From JBEEJL01 sp043744215 (GTDB lineage Bacteria; Pseudomonadota; Gammaproteobacteria; Burkholderiales; JBEEJL01): a stretch of DNA of 64,000 nt. Position numbers and translations under genes: made by a program. Below are positions 43,894 to 54,920 of this stretch, piece by piece. Location: positions 33,805-97,804 of the forward strand of contig JAYTVC010000012.1 of the NCBI GenBank assembly GCA_043744215.1, in the 5' to 3' direction. The first letter of the stretch is position 1. Each line of letters opens with the position of its first letter. The notes below the pieces were generated by a model. The model saw only the letters and a program-made list of their open reading frames with translations. It was not told the origin of the DNA and did no database searches.

Positions 43894-44943
43894 ATGCAAA
43901 AACTTATTATAACGCTAGTTTTGATTGCCAGTGCCATGCTCGGCGTGGCGCGTGCTGCCGATCTGGAACTGGTTGATAACCCGCCGGACCAATACACCGT
44001 GGTGAAGGGCGATACCTTGTGGGGCATTGCCGGTAAATTTCTCAAGAAGCCGCAGCTTTGGCCCCAAATCTGGCAAATGAACCAGTCGCAAATCAAGGAC
44101 CCTCACTGGATATACCCTGGCGATGTGGTTTTTCTAGACCGCTCCGGCGCCACGCCGCGCCTGACGCTCGGCCGTCCGGTGGGCAACGGTTCGAGCGACG
44201 GCACCGTTAAACTTTCCCCGCAAATCCGCGGCCAAAGCCTTGGTGCCGGCGCGATTCCCAGCATTCCCGCTGCCGCCATTGAGCCTTTCCTGACCAAGCC
44301 GCTGATCGTCGATGCCGGCGCGCTGGCCACCGCCCCCGTTGTGCTCGGCACGGAAGAAGGCCGTGTCATCATCGGTGCCGGCAGTATCATGTATGTAGAA
44401 AACCTGAATGATGACCGCGTAGCCAAATGGCAGATTTATCGCCAGGGTGTGCCGCTGAAAGACCCGGAGACAAACGAGCTGCTGGGCTACGAAGCGTTTT
44501 ACCTCGGCGATGCGGTGCTGAAAAAATTCGGCCCCGTCAGCACCATGGAAGTGACGCGCTCGACAGAAGAAATCATCCGTGGCGATCGACTGGTTGCCGT
44601 GACTGAAAACCGCTTCCCCTCCTACGTGCCGCGCGCGCCGGAATATGCCATCAATGGCCGCATTATGCATGTGCACAACGGCGTAGCAGAAACCGGCAAG
44701 GGCCATATCGTATCCATCAACAAAGGTGCCACCAGCGGCATTGAAGCGGGCCATGTGTTGACCCTCAAACGAAAAGGCGAACTCGTAAAAAGTTTGCAAA
44801 AAGAAAAGACGCTGATTCAACTACCCGATGAAGACAATGGCGATTTGTATATTTTCCGTATTTTCAATCGCGTGTCTTACGGCATGATTATGGACAGCAA
44901 GCGCACCGTGCATGTGGGCGATGCCGTAACCAGCGGCAAGTAA
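43894..44943 (+). CDS. Secreted LysM-domain protein
   Basis: 349 residues. A signal peptide (cleavage after GVARA, about residue 21) is followed by a LysM domain at about 33-82 (YTVVKGDTLWGIAGKFL, then PQIWQMNQSQIKDPHWIYPG), which binds peptidoglycan GlcNAc. The remaining 260 residues are a beta-rich domain (GRVIIGAGSIMYVENLND, GYEAFYLGDAVLKKFG) with no catalytic motif I know. The protein is conserved between def/fmt and dprA in betaproteobacteria; its role is probably in cell wall binding or division. It is followed after 25 bases by dprA. Confidence 0.85.
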   Translation: MQKLIITLVLIASAMLGVARAADLELVDNPPDQYTVVKGDTLWGIAGKFLKKPQLWPQIWQMNQSQIKDPHWIYPGDVVFLDRSGATPRLTLGRPVGNGSSDGTVKLSPQIRGQSLGAGAIPSIPAAAIEPFLTKPLIVDAGALATAPVVLGTEEGRVIIGAGSIMYVENLNDDRVAKWQIYRQGVPLKDPETNELLGYEAFYLGDAVLKKFGPVSTMEVTRSTEEIIRGDRLVAVTENRFPSYVPRAPEYAINGRIMHVHNGVAETGKGHIVSINKGATSGIEAGHVLTLKRKGELVKSLQKEKTLIQLPDEDNGDLYIFRIFNRVSYGMIMDSKRTVHVGDAVTSGK

Positions 44944-44968
44944 ATTCCTCTTTGTAGCTTTCTATACC

Positions 44969-46072
44969 ATGGCGGACCGCGATCAAGAAGCGCTGCTATG
45001 GGTGGCGCTGGCAAGTATTCCCGGCCTAGGCGATGAATCGTTACGCAAACTGCTCAAGGCCTTCGGGCTTCCATCACAGATTTTTTCCAAAACCGGAAGC
45101 GAGCTGGGCAACGTAGTCAAACGTCCTATTGCCCGCGCCATTGCCGATGGCCCCAACGAAGCGGCGCTAGAAGAGACCCGCGACTGGTTGGCCCAACCGG
45201 AAAATCATCTGGTGACACTTGCCGACGAGCAGTATCCGAAATCATTGCTCGATTTGCCCGATGCGCCGCCGATGTTGTACGTTAAAGGTCATGTTGAACT
45301 ACTTGCCGCACCGAGCATGGCCATCGTTGGCAGCCGCAATGCCACACCCCAGGGCGAACAGAATGCCGAAGCCTTTGCTGAAGCATTAAGCCATGCCGGT
45401 ATCACGATCATCAGCGGTCTCGCATTAGGTATTGACGCCGCCGCCCACCGCGGAGGCTTGCGCGGCAAAGGCAGCACGATCGCCGTAGTCGGCACCGGCC
45501 TCGATACGGTTTACCCGGCTCGCAACAAAACCCTCGCCCATCAGATCGCCAAGGAAGGCACGCTGGTGTCGGAATTTGCGCTCGGCACCATTCCTGATCG
45601 AGCCAATTTTCCCCGCCGCAATCGCATCATCAGCGGGCTGTCGCGGGGTGTATTGGTGGTTGAAGCGGCGTTGTCCAGCGGCTCACTCATCACCGCCAAA
45701 CTCGCTGCCGAGCAGGGCCGCGATGTGTTTGCTATTCCCGGCTCGATTCATTCGCCGTTTTCCAAAGGCTGCCATGCGTTGATCAAGCAAGGTGCCAAAT
45801 TGGTGGAAAGCGCCGAAGATGTAATGGAAGAACTGGCCTGGCACTCGGCCGCGCGCAATCATGATGGGTCAATTGGTGAAGATAACCCAGGCGAAAGCGA
45901 AGCACATCCGCTACTGCAACACATGGGTTACGACGCCGTCTCCATGGATGCGTTAAGCGCCCGCGCGCAATGGCCGGCGGAAGAAATCTCTCGCGCTTTG
46001 TTGGAACTCGAGCTGGCCGGCGAAGTCAGCAGTTTGTCCGGTGGACTTTATCAGCGCTTGAAAAAAGCCTGA
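44969..46072 (+). CDS. dprA: DNA-processing protein DprA
   Basis: 367 residues. An N-terminal SAM-like helical part (ALASIPGLGDESLRKLLKAF) is followed by the Rossmann domain at about 100-300: MAIVGSRNATPQGEQNAE, IISGLALGIDAAAHRGGL, VVGTGLDTVYPARNKTL, FPRRNRIISGLSRGVLVVEA. The C-terminal winged helix (residues about 310-365) is retained. DprA loads RecA onto incoming single-stranded DNA in natural transformation. Usually smg (DUF494) follows dprA in this class; here the next gene is topA. Confidence 0.94.
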   Translation: MADRDQEALLWVALASIPGLGDESLRKLLKAFGLPSQIFSKTGSELGNVVKRPIARAIADGPNEAALEETRDWLAQPENHLVTLADEQYPKSLLDLPDAPPMLYVKGHVELLAAPSMAIVGSRNATPQGEQNAEAFAEALSHAGITIISGLALGIDAAAHRGGLRGKGSTIAVVGTGLDTVYPARNKTLAHQIAKEGTLVSEFALGTIPDRANFPRRNRIISGLSRGVLVVEAALSSGSLITAKLAAEQGRDVFAIPGSIHSPFSKGCHALIKQGAKLVESAEDVMEELAWHSAARNHDGSIGEDNPGESEAHPLLQHMGYDAVSMDALSARAQWPAEEISRALLELELAGEVSSLSGGLYQRLKKA

Positions 46073-46272
46073 ATTCTTTTTTCAGAGGCTATTTCGCGGC
46101 CGTCGTTTCAAAAAAAATTTTTGCCGCAAACTTTCGCGTAATCAATATGATGTAAATTTATTCGTGTGTATTTTTTACGCGCGTTTGTGTGATATGTTTG
46201 CATTGCCTTGAAAACATTCTTATTATCTGTGCCTTCCCGCGCTTGGCGCGCCCTTCCGGATACTCTATATAT
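46073..46272. other. dprA-topA spacer lacking smg
   Basis: 200 bases with no gene. A possible -10 (TATTAT at 46221-46226) lies 17 bases after a weak -35 (TTGCAT) and could serve topA. A partial relative of the dispersed element (AATCAATATG) occurs at 46140-46149. Confidence 0.4.
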
Positions 46273-49047
46273 ATGTCCAGCAGCCTGCTGATTGTCGAAT
46301 CTCCCTCTAAAGCCAAAACCCTGAAAAAATATCTGGGTAAGGGCTACGAAATTCTCGCGTCCTACGGCCACGTGCGCGACCTGGTGCCGAAAACCGGCGC
46401 GGTCGATACGGAAAATAATTTCGAGATGAAGTACGAACTCATCGACCGCAATAAAAAACACGTCGATGCGATTATCGCCGCCGCGAAAAAAGCCGACCAC
46501 ATTCTGCTGGCAACCGACCCAGACCGCGAAGGGGAAGCGATTGCCTGGCATTTGTCGGAAATTCTGAAAGAAAAAAAAGTGCTCAAGGGCAAATCGCTTA
46601 AGCGCGTGCGTTTTTATGAAATCACGCAGTCGGCTGTGCGCGAAGCGGTCGACAACCCCAACGATATCGAAATGCCGCTGGTGAATGCACAACAGGCGCG
46701 CCGCGCGCTGGATTATCTGGTGGGCTTCAATCTCTCGCCGCTTTTGTGGAAAAAAATTCGCCGGGGTTTATCCGCCGGTCGCGTGCAAAGCCCCGCGCTG
46801 CGTTTGATTGTCGAACGCGAACAGGAAATCGAAAAATTCAAATCGCAGGAATATTGGTCACTGCACATGGAAGCGTTGAAGGGCAAACAGCCCTTCGGCG
46901 CTAAACTGATTCAATTCAAGGGCGAAAAAATCACCCAATTCAGCGTCACTGACGACAAGCAGCAGGCCGAAATCGTCAAGTTTCTCGAACAAAACGCCAA
47001 GGGTAAAACCACCGTCGTCAACATCGAGAAAAAACGCAAACAACGTTCACCGACCGCGCCGTTCACCACCTCTACGTTGCAACAGGAAGCCGTGCGCAAG
47101 CTGGGCTTCACCACGGACCGCGCCATGAAAGTCGCGCAGCAATTGTATGAAGGTGTCGATATCGGCGAAGGCACGGTGGGTTTGATTACCTACATGCGTA
47201 CCGACTCGGTGAATTTATCCAAGGAGGCCATCGCCGATATTCGCGCCTACATTGGCAAAAATTTCAGCAAGGATTATGTGCCGGCCAGCCCCAATACCTT
47301 CGCCAACAAATCCAAAAACGCCCAGGAAGCCCACGAGGCGATCCGCCCGACGGCGATTTCACGCACGCCACAAAGCCTGGAAAAATATTTGCACGCCGAT
47401 TTGTTCCGTCTCTACGACATGATCTGGAAGCGCACGCTCGCGTCGCAAATGACCAATGCGCAATACGATACGGTTGCGGCGGATTTATCGGTAGGCGGCG
47501 AGAAAAATTTGTTCCGCGCCAATGGCCAGACGCTGGTGTTTCCCGGCTTCATGGCCGTCTATCTGGAAGACCAGGACGACGCGGAAGAAGAAGGCGAAAG
47601 CAAATTGCCCGTGTTGGAAAAAGGCGAGACGCTACCCATCAACAAACTTTTCGGCGAACAACATTTCACCCAGCCGCCGCCGCGCTACTCGGAAGCGAGT
47701 TTGGTAAAGGCGCTGGAAGAACACGGCATCGGCCGCCCTTCCACCTATGCGAGCATCATTTCAACTTTGCAATCGCGCGAATATGCAACGCTGGATAAAA
47801 AACGTTTCCAGCCAACCGACGTCGGCACCGTGGTGAGCAAATTTCTCACCGAACATTTCACCCGCTACGTCGATTACGATTTCACCGCCAAACTGGAAGA
47901 CGATCTCGACATTGTTTCCACCGGCAAAAAAGAATGGATCCCGCTGCTGCGCAGCTTCTGGAAAGATTTCAGCAAACAGATTACCGAAAAAGAATCCGTC
48001 TCCCGCGCCGATGTGACGCAGGAAAAACTCGACGAGGCCTGCCCCAAATGCGGTAAGCCGTTGTCGATTCGTTTGGGCCGTCGCGGAAAATTTGTCGGCT
48101 GCACCGCCTATCCCGAATGTGATTTCACTCGCAACCTCGACGGCACCTCACAAGCCGACGGCCCGAAAATTATTGGCGAATTTCCCAAGACCAAACAAAA
48201 TATGTTGTTGCTCAACGGCCCTTTCGGTCCGTATTTGCAACTGGGCGAATCGGTAGAAGGCGAAGAGAAAAAACCCAAGCGCGTATCGATTCCAAAAAAT
48301 ATTTTGCCCGATCAAGTCACGATAGAAATCGCCGTGCAATTATTGTCGCTACCACGCGAACTCGGTATGCACAGCGGCACCGGCAAAAAAGTCATTGTCA
48401 ACATCGGACGCTTCGGCCCATATATCAATCACGACGGCGCATTCAAATCGATTCCGCGCACGGACAATATTTTTGATATTGCTTTGCCCCGCGCTGAAGA
48501 ATTATTGGCCGAACCCAAATCCGCCGGACGCGGCGCGCTGCGCATCGTCGGCAAACATCCGGATGACGGCGAGAGCATCGGCGTCTATGACGGCCGCTAC
48601 GGCGCGTACGTCAAGCACGGCAAAATCAACGCCACGTTACCAAGCGGCACCACGCCGGAATCCGTCACGTTGGAAGAGGCTGTGGACTTGCTCGCCGCCC
48701 GTGCCGCCAAAGGCCCAAGCGCCAAGAAAGGTCGCGCCGGCAAAAAAACCGCAACCAAAAAAGCGGCGGCCAAGAAAACTGCTACCAAGAAAAAAGCGGA
48801 AGCAGAAACGGAAGAAGTAAAACCCGCCGCCAAAAAAACCAGCGTAAAGAAAAAAGCAGTAGAGGAAGAAGAAAAGCCAGTAGCTAAAAAAGTGGCGGCG
48901 AAAAAACCCGCTGCTAAAAAAGCGGTAGTCGAAGAAATCAAAGCCGTCACCAAAAAGAAAGCGGCCGTGAAAAAAGTGGCAAAAAAAGCAAGCGCAAAAA
49001 CAACAGCCGCCAAAAAGCAAGCGGATAAAACCAAAAAGAAAGCTTAG
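46273..49047 (+). CDS. topA: DNA topoisomerase I with Lys-rich C-terminal tail
   Basis: 924 residues from the ATG at 46273 (MSSSLLIVESPSKAKTLKKY); 28 more upstream codons are open but not conserved. TOPRIM motifs are IVESPSKAKT and ATDPDREGEAIAWH. Catalytic Tyr307 is in GLITYMRTDSVNLS. After the core there is one zinc finger (CPKCGKPLSIRLGRRGKFVG, closing with CTAYPEC) and two to three short C-terminal repeats (LLNGPFGPYLQLGES, NIGRFGPYINHDG, YDGRYGAYVKHG). The last 110 residues are almost all Lys, Ala, Thr and Glu, like histone H1. The enzyme relaxes negative supercoils; the tail should bind DNA non-specifically. Confidence 0.95.
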   Translation: MSSSLLIVESPSKAKTLKKYLGKGYEILASYGHVRDLVPKTGAVDTENNFEMKYELIDRNKKHVDAIIAAAKKADHILLATDPDREGEAIAWHLSEILKEKKVLKGKSLKRVRFYEITQSAVREAVDNPNDIEMPLVNAQQARRALDYLVGFNLSPLLWKKIRRGLSAGRVQSPALRLIVEREQEIEKFKSQEYWSLHMEALKGKQPFGAKLIQFKGEKITQFSVTDDKQQAEIVKFLEQNAKGKTTVVNIEKKRKQRSPTAPFTTSTLQQEAVRKLGFTTDRAMKVAQQLYEGVDIGEGTVGLITYMRTDSVNLSKEAIADIRAYIGKNFSKDYVPASPNTFANKSKNAQEAHEAIRPTAISRTPQSLEKYLHADLFRLYDMIWKRTLASQMTNAQYDTVAADLSVGGEKNLFRANGQTLVFPGFMAVYLEDQDDAEEEGESKLPVLEKGETLPINKLFGEQHFTQPPPRYSEASLVKALEEHGIGRPSTYASIISTLQSREYATLDKKRFQPTDVGTVVSKFLTEHFTRYVDYDFTAKLEDDLDIVSTGKKEWIPLLRSFWKDFSKQITEKESVSRADVTQEKLDEACPKCGKPLSIRLGRRGKFVGCTAYPECDFTRNLDGTSQADGPKIIGEFPKTKQNMLLLNGPFGPYLQLGESVEGEEKKPKRVSIPKNILPDQVTIEIAVQLLSLPRELGMHSGTGKKVIVNIGRFGPYINHDGAFKSIPRTDNIFDIALPRAEELLAEPKSAGRGALRIVGKHPDDGESIGVYDGRYGAYVKHGKINATLPSGTTPESVTLEEAVDLLAARAAKGPSAKKGRAGKKTATKKAAAKKTATKKKAEAETEEVKPAAKKTSVKKKAVEEEEKPVAKKVAAKKPAAKKAVVEEIKAVTKKKAAVKKVAKKASAKTTAAKKQADKTKKKA

Positions 49048-49078
49048 TGCTGCATGCTTAGCTGCTTTGCACTCAATT

Positions 49079-49110
49079 AAAATAGCCGTCGTAAGACGGC
49101 TATTTTATTC
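49079..49110 (+). terminator. topA terminator
   Basis: Stem AATAGCCGTC/GACGGCTATT with loop GTAA, followed by TTTATT. It is 34 bases past the topA stop codon. Confidence 0.8.
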
Positions 49111-49132
49111 AATAAAATCAAATGCATACGTA
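49102..49132 (-). repeat. Dispersed AT-rich element, copy 13 (diverged)
   Basis: On the minus strand GTATGCATTTGATTTTATTG followed by AATAAAATAG. One mismatch to the IHF core. It abuts the topA terminator, as copies 2 and 4 do theirs. Confidence 0.45.
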
Positions 49133-49353
49133 ATTACGGCTTCGCAAAAGTGTTGTGAGGCACAATCTCCTAGCGACTAGGAACAAACATCGACTCCCTT
49201 TTGCTGGCACAATTTGTTTGATCGTACACAGCTTCTTAATTAAGCACTGAGCGACACATGGTCTGCAGTGATATTGACCGCCTCCAACGAGTCATTTACA
49301 TTAAATTGACCCTTTGAGAAACTCGTTATTAATCAAAATAGAGGTTTTTCTTA

Positions 49354-50772
49354 ATGTCTACTCAGCGCTATACCGTCACCCCACATCCAGTCGAAACCCT
49401 AATGACGTGGGTAAAATCCGGTGAGATTGCTATTCCTGAAATTCAGCGGCCTTTCGTCTGGGAGGCTACTAAAGTTCGCAATTTGCTCGACTCCCTCTAC
49501 CAAGGTTACCCCGTAGGTTATCTGATTGCTTGGAGAAACCCGAACGTAAAGCTGAAAGATGGAAGCACTTCCACAGGAAAACGCATATTGATCGATGGCC
49601 AGCAACGAGTAACTGCTTTGATGGCATCTTTACTTGGCGTTGAAGTGCTGACCGATGATTACGAAAACAAGCTGATACAGATTGCATTTAACCCTCAGGA
49701 AGAAACCTTCGAGGTAGCCAACCCGGCTATCAAGAAAAATTCTTCCTGGCTTCCAGATGTAGCGAAAGTATTTGAACCCGCCACCAGCGTATTTCAACTG
49801 GTTAATGACTATTGCAAAGCAAATCCGGCCTGTTCTCAAGACAACATTTTCAAGGTCATCGAGCGGTTACGGGGTATTACGCATAATCACGTCGGTATTA
49901 TTGAGTTGGCCGAAGACTTGGATATTGAAACGGTAACGGAGATTTTTATTCGCGTGAACTCTGCCGGTTCACCGTTATCGCAGGCTGATTTTGCCATGTC
50001 GAAAATCGCGGTTAACACGACTTACGGCGGCAATATGCTGCGGAAGGCTATTGATTACTTTTGCCATCTTTCTATCTCACCGGATTTTCTTGCCAAGATA
50101 AAAAAGGGAGATAAAGCGTTTGTTGAATCGGAATTTTTTGACAAAATATCTTGGATCGCTAACGTAAATGACGATATTTATGACCCAGCATATACAGACA
50201 TGCTGAGAGTTGCTTTTACCTCGGAATTTGGGCGGGGTAAATTGCAAGATTTGGTCGCCCTGCTCTCAGGCCGGAATTTTGAAACTAAACAGTACGAAGA
50301 TGCAATTGCAGAAGAGTCTTTTTATAAACTCAAGAAAGGTATTCTGGCTTTCGTCAACCAAACCCATTTTAACCGCATAACAATGATTCTGCGGTCGGCG
50401 GGTTTTGTGATCAGCGATTTAATTGGCAGCCAGAATGCAATCAATTTTGCCTACATCATTTACTTGCGTGGCCGATCAGAGAACGTTCCGGCGGCCGACT
50501 TGGAGCGTATGGTTCGGCGCTGGTTTGTGATGTCGATACTGAGTGGACGATACAGCGGCTCACCTGAGTCCGTCTTTGATTCCGACATTCGTCAAATCGA
50601 TAGTCGAGGTGTAATTATGTACCTGGAATCCGTCATACCGAACGAACTGCCGGACAGCTTCTGGACAGGTATGTTACCCCAACTCATGGATACCTCATCC
50701 ATTGGCAGTCCCTACTTCCGCTGTTTTCAAGCTGCGCAGATTAAATTGGGCGACAAAGGATTTCTCTCCTAG
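49354..50772 (+). CDS. DUF262 (GmrS-type) domain of a split GmrSD-like nuclease
   Basis: 472 residues ending at an amber codon. DUF262 motifs are clear: AIPEIQRPFVWE (26-37), VRNLLDSLYQGYPVGYLIAW and ILIDGQQRVTAL (78-89), the DGQQR being the nucleotide-binding ParB-like signature. A helical region follows to the end. GAGG lies about nine bases before the ATG. In GmrSD-type type IV restriction systems this half senses NTP and modified DNA, while an HNH half cuts. That half follows directly in the same frame (codon 474 onward), so this is one gene interrupted by TAG at codon 473. Whether the short product has any activity is unknown. Confidence 0.8.
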   Translation: MSTQRYTVTPHPVETLMTWVKSGEIAIPEIQRPFVWEATKVRNLLDSLYQGYPVGYLIAWRNPNVKLKDGSTSTGKRILIDGQQRVTALMASLLGVEVLTDDYENKLIQIAFNPQEETFEVANPAIKKNSSWLPDVAKVFEPATSVFQLVNDYCKANPACSQDNIFKVIERLRGITHNHVGIIELAEDLDIETVTEIFIRVNSAGSPLSQADFAMSKIAVNTTYGGNMLRKAIDYFCHLSISPDFLAKIKKGDKAFVESEFFDKISWIANVNDDIYDPAYTDMLRVAFTSEFGRGKLQDLVALLSGRNFETKQYEDAIAEESFYKLKKGILAFVNQTHFNRITMILRSAGFVISDLIGSQNAINFAYIIYLRGRSENVPAADLERMVRRWFVMSILSGRYSGSPESVFDSDIRQIDSRGVIMYLESVIPNELPDSFWTGMLPQLMDTSSIGSPYFRCFQAAQIKLGDKGFLS

Positions 50773-51150
50773 AATATTACTGTAGCTGACTTATTGCTAA
50801 ATAAAGCAGATGTACATCATTTATATCCCAAGCAATTTTTGAAGAATGACGGAAAAACACGGGGGACGTATAACCAGATTGCCAACTTCGTTGTTGCCCA
50901 AAGTGAGATCAACATCGCAATAGGCGCAAAGTCCCCCGATATTTATTTTTCTGAATTGGCTAGTCAGGTTGATGGAGGGGTGAAGAAATATGGTGGAATT
51001 ATTGATCGCAATGAGTTGCTCGCCAACTTTCGCATGAATTGCGTTCCTGAATCAATGCTTGACTCACCGATCGGTGATTACCCGGCTTTCCTTTCAGAGC
51101 GACGAAAGCTTATGGCGATGAAAATTAAACTTTGGTTTGAGTCCCTTTAA
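50773..51150 (+). pseudogene. HNH (DUF1524/GmrD-type) domain cut off by the amber codon
   Basis: 125 codons that continue the DUF262 frame without a break after TAG at 50770-50772. The sequence NITVADLLLNKADVHHLYPK and then YNQIANFVVAQSEINIAIG is typical of the DUF1524 HNH nuclease with its HH pair at codons 488-489. No ATG or ribosome site is available (the first usable codon is a TTG at 50794 without a Shine-Dalgarno), so it is probably not translated unless the amber codon is suppressed. The rest of the sequence shows no frameshift, so the lesion looks recent. The parent protein would be 598 codons, a normal length for single-chain GmrSD-like enzymes. Confidence 0.75.
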
Positions 51151-51155
51151 TTTTT

Positions 51156-51606
51156 TCATTTCGCCGCAATGCGCGCCAAAAACTTATCCAGCAATTTTGC
51201 AAATTGTTGCACATCGCGTGAATGTAACGGTGGCGGCCCGCCGGTTTGGATGCCGCTTGCGCGCAAATTATCCATGAAATCGCGCAAGGTTAAGGTTTGC
51301 GCGATGATGTTTTGGCAATAGAACTCTCCACGTGGGCTCAGCACATGGGTGCAACGCACCTGTACTTCCGCCGCCAACAGAATATCGCCGGTAATGACCA
51401 GATCGCCCGCATTCATTTTGCTTACGGTTTTGTCATCCACCACATTGATGCCGCGCGTACCTATATTGCACTAATATATTTTGACGCCGGTATGCGACAG
51501 ATTAGCAGGCAACGCGCGTGGCGGGATGCTGTGTTCGCTCGGCGGCGTGGAACAGAAACTCTTTGATTATATTGAGACAGGCGTCGGCATCAACCTGAAT
51601 GTGCGT
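51156..51606 (-). pseudogene. yaiI: Decayed YaiI/YqxD-family (DUF188, UPF0178) gene
   Basis: The N-terminal part reads HIQVDADACLNIIKEFLFHA, then AAERTQHPATRVA, the DUF188 opening (VDADACP), with ACG at 51604-51606 where ATG is expected. After VAC the frame hits TAA; shifting one base gives NLSHTGVKIY, a TAG, then IGTRGINVVDDKTVSKMNAG and the conserved DLVITGDILLAAEV and GPPPLHSRDVQQFAKLL. So the gene has at least a lost start, a one-base frameshift and a nonsense codon. The intact stretch from 51443 down (95 codons, starting MVDDKTV) may still be translated. The family is of unknown, PIN-like nuclease type. It is convergent with the broken nuclease gene. Confidence 0.75.
51556..51576 (+). 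repeat. Dispersed AT-rich element, partial copy 14
   Basis: GAAACTCTTTGATTATATTG, inside the yaiI remnant. The IHF core has one mismatch (TTT). This may be chance overlap with the coding sequence LNIIK. Confidence 0.3.
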
Positions 51607-51691
51607 GGGTGACGATCAAGTCTAGCGTGAAAAAATTTTATGGGTGTCTAACCAACCCGCGGGCGCGGGCTACGCAAAAATCTCGCTGTGT

Positions 51692-51859
51692 TTATTCCGT
51701 TGCGGCTTCGCCAGCTTCACTTTCACCGCCGGCAATTTCCGAACCGTCAGACGATTCAACTGCATTTTTTTCTTGTTTCTTTTTCAGCTTCTCTTCTTTT
51801 TTGCGCGCTTTCTCCAATTCCTTTTGGCGTTTTTCGAATGAGTAATTTGGTTTTGCCAT
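51692..51859 (-). CDS. Small highly charged protein (55 residues)
   Basis: Starts MAKPNYSFEKRQKELEKARK and continues KEEKLKKKQEK, then an acidic Ser/Gly tail (SSDGSEIAGGESEAGEAATE). The basic first half should be one long helix, the acidic tail is disordered. GAGAG lies about eight bases before the ATG. Short proteins with the same MAKPNYSFEKRQ opening are, as I recall, widespread in beta- and gammaproteobacteria and have no assigned function. It lies 30 bases from the BamE-like gene on the same strand. It is too short for typical ORF length filters. Confidence 0.7.
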   Translation of the reverse strand: MAKPNYSFEKRQKELEKARKKEEKLKKKQEKNAVESSDGSEIAGGESEAGEAATE

Positions 51860-51888
51860 GGGCTGCTCTCTTTTAAAATGGGTTGCGC

Positions 51889-52380
51889 TTAGCCGGCGCT
51901 TTGATCGTCAGTGCGCGAGGTTTCGGTCACCTGGCCGTTCACATCGAAGTGCACATGGAACTGGCGCTTCAATGACGGGCTGGCTTCGTAACGCCACGAC
52001 CACACGCGTTCTTTTTTGAGGGGGAAATCGACGCTCTCGCCCGGCTTGCCCAGCACGCGCTCGACGTCCGCTTGTGACATGCCTTTTTGCACCTTGGCAA
52101 AATGCGGATCGCTCAACACTTGATCGATGGACTTCAACACATTGTCTGCGCCGATGGTGGCTTTATAAGTTTGGTAACCCATCGGGCCCTTGACGAACAT
52201 CCACACGGTGCTGCCGTCGGGTTCTTTCCATTCGCTGCTCGGCTTGCCGTATACATCACGCACATCAAAGCCGGTGGATGCGCCGACTTTGAGTTTGGAT
52301 GGATCAGCGACGCGCACCTCGCACGCGCTTAGTATGGCGACGATGGCAAAAATTAAACCGATGCGCTGCATTTTTTGCAT
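51889..52380 (-). CDS. BamE/SmpA-like outer-membrane lipoprotein
   Basis: 163 residues. Lipoprotein signal MQKMQRIGLIFAIVAILSAC with Cys20. Two repeats of the SmpA/OmlA fold are visible: VGASTGFDVRDVYGKPSSEW (weak) and KVQKGMSQADVERVLGKPGE (clear), with WSWRYEASPSLKRQFHVHFD as closing strands. BamE proteins help the BAM complex insert outer-membrane barrels. The canonical bamE is usually next to fur or recN, so this is probably a paralogue rather than bamE itself. It is downstream of gyrB on the same strand. Confidence 0.75.
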   Translation of the reverse strand: MQKMQRIGLIFAIVAILSACEVRVADPSKLKVGASTGFDVRDVYGKPSSEWKEPDGSTVWMFVKGPMGYQTYKATIGADNVLKSIDQVLSDPHFAKVQKGMSQADVERVLGKPGESVDFPLKKERVWSWRYEASPSLKRQFHVHFDVNGQVTETSRTDDQSAG

Positions 52381-52405
52381 AAAGTGCTCTTGTAAATGAA
52401 TTGTT

Positions 52406-52430
52406 GTAACTTGTTGATTATTAACAGTAT

Positions 52431-52436
<6 letters not shown>
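52406..52436 (+). repeat. Dispersed AT-rich element, copy 15
   Basis: GTAACTTGTTGATTATTAAC followed by AGTATTTAAAC. Exact IHF consensus. Its right end contains the gyrB stop codon. Confidence 0.6.
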
Positions 52437-54872
<2,436 letters not shown>

Positions 54873-54887
54873 TCCATTCCTTAATCT

Positions 54888-54918
54888 GTAAGTATTTGAT
54901 TGTATTCAATTTTTGTAT
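54888..54918 (+). repeat. Dispersed AT-rich element, copy 16
   Basis: GTAAGTATTTGATTGTATTC followed by AATTTTTGTAT. Exact IHF consensus. It fills the gyrB-dnaN spacer and ends three bases before the dnaN stop codon. Confidence 0.65.
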
Positions 54919-54920
54919 TT

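Larger units (their letters stand above)
49048..49353. other. Intergenic region after topA
   Basis: 306 bases with no gene. It carries the topA terminator, one diverged copy of the dispersed element and presumably the promoter of the DUF262 gene. Confidence 0.45.

Noticed and set aside
44134..44820. Minus-strand ORF (228 codons) opposite the LysM gene
   Set aside because: The plus-strand product has signal peptide and LysM motifs; the opposite frame has no recognisable fold.
46108..46692. Minus-strand ORF across the topA start
   Set aside because: It is antisense to the TOPRIM region of topA and has no independent support.
48597..49034. Phe-rich minus-strand ORFs opposite the end of topA
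   Set aside because: They are the complement of the Lys/Ala-rich tail of TopA and have no start signals.
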